The translations under genes were made by a program, and so were the position numbers. The notes beneath the pieces are model-generated. The model had not been told where the DNA came from. It was given only the letters and a program-made list of their open reading frames with translations, and made no database searches. A DNA stretch of 64,000 nucleotides from Halobacillus naozhouensis (GTDB lineage Bacteria; Bacillota; Bacilli; Bacillales; Halobacillaceae), in assembly GCF_029714185.1 (NCBI RefSeq), contig NZ_CP121671.1, positions 3,534,001-3,598,000 on the forward strand, written 5' to 3'. Below are positions 59,619-64,000 of the stretch, piece after piece (the stretch's first letter is position 1; each line of letters opens with the position of its first letter).

Positions 59619-60377
59619 TTAGAATATCCCTAATACTTTTTTCTTTTTCACTCTTTGTGGGGGTTCGGTTGCTAAGGCCTGGCCCTCCACGACATACTGT
59701 GCATTTTCAGAGAAGTAGTAGACCATCGATTGATCGTAGTGCTTCTTAATCTCCCGGCAGCTATCCTTGAGATTAAGTCCGCGTGACTTCTGTGCGCCTG
59801 ACGCAACCAGGTGCACTAAGTTTGCATCGATCAATTGATGGGATAACTTCTTGACTTTACTGCCGTACTTGCCAAGTAAGCTGGCAGCCGTAATTTGAAC
59901 AAATGCCCCATTCCTTACGATGGAATAAAGTAGGTTCGGCTGCTCAATGATTTGTTCATTCCGTTCGGGATGCACGATGATCGGCCGGTATCCTTCTACC
60001 TGGATGTTAAATAAGAGTGTATTCAAATATCCCGGTACATGGTCACGAGGCAGTTCGATCAATACATAATCCCCTTCATTGACAGCTAAGATCTCATCTT
60101 TCTTTAGCGCCTCTACTAGATCACCATATACGCGTGTTTCCTGTCCAGGAAGAACGGTTAGCGGAATATCGCGTTCCTCAAACTGCCGATTCAATTCACT
60201 GACTTGTATAAGAATATTGTTCTTATAATTATAATGACTCCCATTGTTGTGATGCGGTGCCGCTACGACTGTCCGTATTCCATCCTTTACTGCTTTCTGT
60301 GCCATTTTCATACTATCTTCCATCGTCGAAGCCCCCTCGTCAACGCCTGGAAGAATATGAGTGTGAATATCTATCAT
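59619..60377 (-). CDS. CpsB/YwqE-type tyrosine-protein phosphatase, copy 2
   Basis: A 252-residue paralogue of the protein at 49717, about two-thirds identical by eye. DIHTHILPGVDEGA and the PHHNNG, PGQETRVYGDL and HPERN motifs are intact, but the last metal site SDAHN of copy 1 reads SGAQK here, losing an Asp and a His ligand, so activity may be altered. It stands alone between orphan terminators and a SinR-type gene, with no kinase partner. Confidence 0.88.
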   Translation of the reverse strand: MIDIHTHILPGVDEGASTMEDSMKMAQKAVKDGIRTVVAAPHHNNGSHYNYKNNILIQVSELNRQFEERDIPLTVLPGQETRVYGDLVEALKKDEILAVNEGDYVLIELPRDHVPGYLNTLLFNIQVEGYRPIIVHPERNEQIIEQPNLLYSIVRNGAFVQITAASLLGKYGSKVKKLSHQLIDANLVHLVASGAQKSRGLNLKDSCREIKKHYDQSMVYYFSENAQYVVEGQALATEPPQRVKKKKVLGIF

Positions 60378-60608
60378 TGCCCAAAACCCTTTCCCCTTAG
60401 AATTTCTATACTTTTTCTATCTGTTTTGCCAGCTAAGCTCTTTCTATATATCTAGCAAAATAGTTTCTCATACCTTATCATTCCAACATTTACCTCTATT
60501 TCTACCAGAGAAAAAGCTGATATCATATTCTTATAGATATTCGTGTTGTATATTTCAACATCCAGAATCTAGGGATCGAGATTCTCGAAATAAAAAATAA
60601 GCAGTCCC

Positions 60609-60944
60609 TTACAGGTTGCTTTTATAACCATCATTCTCTTTATTCTCTTCTAGGTATTCACGAAACTTTTCCTTCGATACTCCCAGATTCTGTGCCTTTT
60701 GGATCAAATGTTGCCAATCTTTATCAAGAACATCATCATTCTTATCACCATACAATAGATAATTTAGCGACACATCAAGTTCTTTAGAGATACTCTCTAA
60801 AAATTGAATAGAAGGATTCGTTTGTCTGTTTCGTTCTATCGAGCTCACGTACGACTTAGCGAATCCAGATCGTTCCGCCAGCTCGGCTAGCGTCATCTTT
60901 CTCTTTTTCCTTATTTGTTTGATGTGTTCACCGATCAATCCCAT
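60609..60944 (-). CDS. SinR-like XRE family regulator, copy 1
   Basis: A 111-residue regulator, the length of B. subtilis SinR. Residues 5-62 form the helix-turn-helix (IRKKRKMTLAELAERSGFAKSYVSSIER, then NPSIQFLESISKELDVSLNYLLYG). Residues about 75-100 (DKDWQHLIQKAQNLGVSKEKFREYLE) form the SinI-type dimerisation helix pair. Start ATG 60944 has GGAAGGAGGT upstream. SinR represses matrix genes, so a role in controlling the nearby polysaccharide genes is plausible; no sinI gene is seen nearby. Confidence 0.85.
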   Translation of the reverse strand: MGLIGEHIKQIRKKRKMTLAELAERSGFAKSYVSSIERNRQTNPSIQFLESISKELDVSLNYLLYGDKNDDVLDKDWQHLIQKAQNLGVSKEKFREYLEENKENDGYKSNL

Positions 60945-61126
60945 AAACCTCCTTCCTTGCGTAGTAAAACAATTATACTCCCAATTTTTATGTAAAAAAG
61001 TGAATATATTGTACAAATATAGGTAATTTTTGGTTTTCTAATGGTAATTACCTATGACTTTCTGTATATATTACCATGTTAAGGGGGGTAAAACCAATAT
61101 TTTTAATACACTTTTTTTCGCTAAAA

Positions 61127-61152
61127 AAAGCGCTGTTTTGACACAGCGCTTT
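61127..61152 (-). terminator. Terminator of SinR-like copy 2
   Basis: AAAGCGCTGT pairs with ACAGCGCTTT followed by TTTTAGCG on the leftward strand. Confidence 0.8.
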
Positions 61153-61169
61153 ATAAGCTTGACGTAACA

Positions 61170-61499
61170 TTATGGTTTTTGTCGAATTTTCCATTTATTA
61201 AACTCTAAATACTCGCGAAATTGTTCTTTGGAGATTCCAGAATTCATTGCTTCATGGACGAGGTCAAGCCAATCGTCATCTAAGTTCTCATCTTTGCCTG
61301 ATGACTCTCCATGCAGCAGGAAGTTGATCGATATGTCTAGTTCCTTGGAGATTTTCTCAAGAAATTGGATGGATGGGTTGGTTTGTAGGTTTCTTTCTAT
61401 AGAACTGAGGTAGGACTTGGCTACACCGGCTCGATCGGCCAGTTCGGATAAGGACATGTGGCGGTCTTTACGGATTTGTTGGATGCGGGTACCGATCAT
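61170..61499 (-). CDS. SinR-like XRE family regulator, copy 2
   Basis: A 109-residue paralogue of copy 1, sharing SYxSSIERNxQTNPSIQFLExISKELD. The HTH spans residues 5-62, and the C-terminal Sin-type helix pair (DDDWLDLVHEAMNSGISKEQFREYLEF) spans about residues 77-103. Start ATG 61499 follows GAAGGTGA; a longer frame lacks a ribosome site. It has its own terminator. The two copies could form hetero-oligomers through their C-terminal helices, which is inference. Confidence 0.85.
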   Translation of the reverse strand: MIGTRIQQIRKDRHMSLSELADRAGVAKSYLSSIERNLQTNPSIQFLEKISKELDISINFLLHGESSGKDENLDDDWLDLVHEAMNSGISKEQFREYLEFNKWKIRQKP

Positions 61500-61538
61500 G
61501 CTTTCACCTTCTTTCTGAATAACAAAATTATAGCACAA

Positions 61539-61893
61539 TTCACCCCTGCGTTCTATTTAAAGTACGAAAATCCGTAACTTGTCCTAGTTCTATGTAATTT
61601 TATGGGTCTTCTTTCGTTAAAAACTTCTTTTTTCCTAGTTGTTTCGATAAGATTTACTTGAGATGCTGTCGAATGATAAATATATGTGGGTGCTGGTTTC
61701 CTGGTGTGGTGGTTATTTGGGCGGGTATTGTTCTTTATTGGAGACAGCAGAGAAACCAGGCGGGTAGTTTGGCCCCCTGGATGGCGACTGGCCTGGCAGA
61801 TGCTTTTTTTAACGACTTTTTATAAAGAAGGTGTGGACTTGGTTATACTAGGGGATAGATGAATTCGGTGAGTACATAGGAGGCGTGGTCTGT
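61539..61893. other. Intergenic region before the CBS gene
   Basis: About 350 bases between divergent genes. The right half is unusually rich in G and T on the plus strand and contains one possible 50-codon ORF (61673-61825). No clear promoter was chosen. Confidence 0.4.
61673..61825 (+). CDS. Possible small single-helix membrane protein
   Basis: A 50-codon frame (MINICGCWFPGVVVIWAGIV...) with one hydrophobic helix and a short Gln/Arg-rich segment. The ribosome site is weak (GAGATG at a long distance). Not recognised; it could be chance. Confidence 0.25.
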   Translation: MINICGCWFPGVVVIWAGIVLYWRQQRNQAGSLAPWMATGLADAFFNDFL

Positions 61894-62604
61894 ATGAGTG
61901 ATGAGTTAGTGGAGCGGTTTGAGCTGGCGTTTAATAAGATTCATCAGCATTTAAAGGAGATGAATCGTTATCCGAAGAATGATAATTTCGCGGAGCTGTT
62001 GAATCATTCGAAGGATCGGGGTGTGGTTCGGGAGTACTATGATGTGCTGAGGCAGTATGCGAAGCTGCGGAATGCGATTGTGCATGAGCGTGTTCGGGAT
62101 GGGTATTATATTGCGTCGCCTCATGTGGAGGTGGTAGAGGAGCTTGAGCGTATTAATCAAACGCTTGATCAACCTCCGCTCGGGCTTGATATCGCAACGC
62201 GTCCGGTGCTGTTTTTCTATGAGGAAACGGAATTGTTCCATGTGATTGAGGCGTTTGGGAAGCATGGGGTGTCGCAGTTCCCGATCTATCGTGATGGGGC
62301 ATTCACAGGGTTGCTTACGGATGCTGGGATCGTGCGTTGGCTTGGGGAATCGGTGGATGGTGGTTCTGTTGTAGTGGATCGGATGACGGTTGGAGATGTG
62401 CTACGGCATGAGAAGGTGCATAATGTGGAGTTTGTGTCGGAAGCGGCGTCGGTGTTTGAGCTTGAGGATTTGTTTGAGTCGAGTCATGGGGAGGGTGAAA
62501 AGCTGAAGGCCGTGATGATCACGGAGGGCGGCGAGCGTGATGGGAAGCTGCTTGGGATTGTGACGTTGCTTGATTTGATTAAGGTGGATGGGGCTGAAGG
62601 GTGA
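61894..62604 (+). CDS. CBS-domain protein
   Basis: A 236-residue soluble protein. The N-terminal 90 residues are helical (LVERFELAFNKIHQHLKEM, then YAKLRNAIVHER), reminiscent of DUF4145/HEPN-like bundles with a RNxxxH-like motif (RNAIVH) near residue 65. The C-terminal part (about 100-230) has a CBS pair (VSQFPIYRDGAFTGLLTDAGIVRWL and LLGIVTLLDLIKV). Start ATG 61894 is ten bases after AGGAGG. Codon choice is richer in G-ending codons than in neighbours. Function unknown; CBS pairs sense adenine nucleotides. Confidence 0.75.
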   Translation: MSDELVERFELAFNKIHQHLKEMNRYPKNDNFAELLNHSKDRGVVREYYDVLRQYAKLRNAIVHERVRDGYYIASPHVEVVEELERINQTLDQPPLGLDIATRPVLFFYEETELFHVIEAFGKHGVSQFPIYRDGAFTGLLTDAGIVRWLGESVDGGSVVVDRMTVGDVLRHEKVHNVEFVSEAASVFELEDLFESSHGEGEKLKAVMITEGGERDGKLLGIVTLLDLIKVDGAEG

Positions 62605-62696
62605 TTCAATGGAGATCTAGGATGAGAGATCTCATTGAGTACGAGAACTTAAAAAATCCCTCTTCTAAGCCTCACCCCTTCCCTCTTTCATTTTTA

Positions 62697-63140
62697 TCAA
62701 AAGAAACTGTTTATCTTCTCAAGCTCCCGAGCTACTGGAATAAAGGCAATAAATATACCGAGAAGACTGCCCCTTCCTATTACAACCTTCCACAGTGGTT
62801 TTCTTTTTAAGGTTTCAGATACAAGGTAGGACACGTACAAAAAAATAGTAGTGAACCATAACAGCAGGGATTCCTTCTGGTCCTGGATCTGATCGATCAG
62901 GTAGTCCATTTTCCATTCTTCGTCTGCTGGCGGAGCGTACTGGATCTCTTTTTCTTCAGCGCCTATTGGATTATAGGACTGGATAAGTAGAGAATTTTTT
63001 TGTTGGGAAATGACTTCATAACCATTGGGGAGATAGGAGAATTTGTAGATCATGATGTAAGAAAACAGGAGGCCGGCTAATACGAAGCCAACCCTCAATA
63101 AATAGATTCTTATCTTCTTTATGGTCGACTCGTCGATCAC
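62697..63140 (-). CDS. Membrane protein of unknown function
   Basis: A 147-residue protein with three predicted helices: about residues 11-31, 92-109 and 118-136. The loop between the first two (about 60 residues, acidic, with PPADEEWKMDYL) is probably outside the cell. No family recognised. No clear ribosome site just before the ATG (GATAAAGTG), so start uncertain. Confidence 0.55.
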   Translation of the reverse strand: MIDESTIKKIRIYLLRVGFVLAGLLFSYIMIYKFSYLPNGYEVISQQKNSLLIQSYNPIGAEEKEIQYAPPADEEWKMDYLIDQIQDQKESLLLWFTTIFLYVSYLVSETLKRKPLWKVVIGRGSLLGIFIAFIPVARELEKINSFF

Positions 63141-63320
63141 TTTATCACCACACTTCGCTTAGGATGCTTCCCCTCTTTATACGAAAACCTCATCCAAAAG
63201 TTTCAGACTCGACCTAGATTAATCCTCTTTCCTATTCCTTGAACTAGGTCTGTACCTCTCTTTACCAGCGTGACAATCCCATTCCCATAAAGAAACAAAA
63301 AAAGAGATTACCTGACTAAA

Positions 63321-63361
63321 AAATAACCCACCCCGCAAGTAAGAAGCGTGGTGGGTTTATT
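63321..63361. terminator. Rho-independent terminator
   Basis: ATAACCCACCCCGC pairs with GCGTGGTGGGTTTAT (one mismatch). It lies downstream of the leftward phosphotransferase gene. Confidence 0.75.
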
Positions 63362-63409
63362 GTTCATGAATGAGGGTCCAAGTTACGATTTCAAGTGGTG
63401 GTCCATCCG

Positions 63410-64000
63410 TTATGGAAGTTTTACTTTTTCCAGAATGTCTTGATAATCCAGTTCGACCATAGGTTCCTCGTTCAAGAGCTGGGTACGGATTTGAGCAACG
63501 AGCTGTTTCTCTCCGTCGGCCAGCTTTTTGACATCAAACTTTTTATGAAACACCGTGTAAAGAGTGTAATCACGAAGCCTTAGGAATAGTGGAAGCCGGG
63601 AAATCCAGACAGGATCAACACTGTTTTCCTTTTGGTAGCCTTTTAAAAAATGGGTAAGGAATTCTTTTGCAAAATGAGAGCGGGCGGCGAGTTCTTCTCC
63701 CCCGCATTTCACCAGGACGGCATAGTACATCGGAATCGCGATGTCGCTCACGTAATAGCCATACGTGCTGTCATCGAAATCAAAGATGTGAAGCTCTCCT
63801 TGATCGATAAAAAAGTTGCCGGAATGAAGGTCGTTGTGAATCAATCCAAAGCTATCCTTATTCTCCGGGAGGGCCTGGATATCGCGGATTAGTTTCTCAC
63901 CACTTGAAATAATCGCGCTGTCCTGCTTGCTGTTTAGATAAGAACGGAAGTCCAGCAAGTCGTCCTGGTCCCACCTTTCCCGCCGGCTGATACCCGGCTT
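63410..64000 (-). CDS. Phosphotransferase (APH/choline kinase fold), 5' end outside the window
   Basis: The last 196 codons of a kinase-like protein; the frame is open to the window edge (KPGISRRERWDQDD...). GLIHNDLHSGNF is the catalytic loop (Asp base) and IFDFDDSTYG the metal-binding loop, as in aminoglycoside phosphotransferase and homoserine/choline kinase-like proteins. The C-terminal SRLPLFLRLRDYTLYTVFHKKFD is typical of the YtmP/SrkA-like group. The substrate is unknown; antibiotic resistance should not be assumed. Confidence 0.82.
   Translation of the reverse strand, partial: KPGISRRERWDQDDLLDFRSYLNSKQDSAIISSGEKLIRDIQALPENKDSFGLIHNDLHSGNFFIDQGELHIFDFDDSTYGYYVSDIAIPMYYAVLVKCGGEELAARSHFAKEFLTHFLKGYQKENSVDPVWISRLPLFLRLRDYTLYTVFHKKFDVKKLADGEKQLVAQIRTQLLNEEPMVELDYQDILEKVKLP

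Noticed and set aside
62610..62696. Continuation of the CBS gene or a new plus-strand gene (MIQWRSRMRD...)
   Set aside because: The frame lacks protein-like composition, overlaps the opposite gene and has no good ribosome site.
63410..64000. Aminoglycoside resistance gene
   Set aside because: Only the general APH/kinase fold motifs are visible and the 5' end is missing, so a resistance claim is not supported.
1..64000. CRISPR arrays, tRNA or rRNA genes, prophage
   Set aside because: No regularly spaced repeats, cloverleaf-like genes or phage structural genes were noticed on reading both strands by eye.

Overview
The window looks like a low-GC Gram-positive chromosome, most probably Bacillaceae and perhaps a halotolerant relative of Halobacillus or Virgibacillus. 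This is judged from strong GGAGG ribosome sites, SinR-type regulators, TuaD/YwqE/EpsLMN-like polysaccharide genes, an LXG toxin and TxpA-like type I toxins; the genus is not proven. No rRNA, tRNA, CRISPR array, intact insertion sequence or phage module was seen.

Layout. 109-3710: a four-gene, two-flavoprotein imino/amino-acid oxidase operon (ferredoxin-like, FAD/NAD, BFD-like and DAO subunits) behind a HutC-type GntR regulator. 4130-5704: an MFS transporter and a small XapX protein. 5742-16147: a catabolic locus that I read as salvage of 5'-deoxynucleosides or 5'-methylthionucleosides. It holds a MtnA-like isomerase, class II aldolase, amidohydrolase/deaminase, two nucleoside phosphorylases, an ECF transporter (A, A', T and a separate S gene), a LacI regulator with four matching operators, and an FAH-family hydrolase. 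16643-17599: an LCP cell-wall ligase.

17848-22526: an accessory island bracketed by two near-identical direct repeats, each holding a 32-residue type I toxin with an antisense RNA. Between them lie one intact LXG toxin with a TNT-like NADase end, two (putative) immunity genes, and decayed copies of both toxin and immunity genes. 22576-31633 is ordinary metabolism: NUDIX hydrolase, flavohaemoglobin, a polar amino acid ABC importer, and a YfcC transporter divergent from an RpiR regulator and an M20 amidohydrolase.

32257-50484: one long leftward capsule/exopolysaccharide cluster. It encodes GlcA (GalU, Ugd), a complete five-enzyme set for UDP-ManNAc3NAcA (WbpA/B/E/D/I type), a bacillosamine-type set (EpsC/N/M plus the EpsL initiating transferase), flippase, polymerase, glycosyltransferases and a CpsB/YwqE phosphatase. 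The flippase is out of frame at an (AT)8 tract, and losing one AT unit would restore it. 50839-59120: a split VanZ gene, then a glycan locus (GntR/LacI hybrid regulator, GH38 alpha-mannosidase, sugar ABC importer). 59619-61499: a second YwqE-like phosphatase and two SinR paralogues. 61894-64000: a CBS protein, an unknown membrane protein and a partial APH-family kinase.

A recurring oddity is short 3'-end 'scars': gene tails and/or terminators matching intact genes elsewhere in the window (LCP tail at 4009, YfcC tail at 25356, YwqE terminator at 51303).
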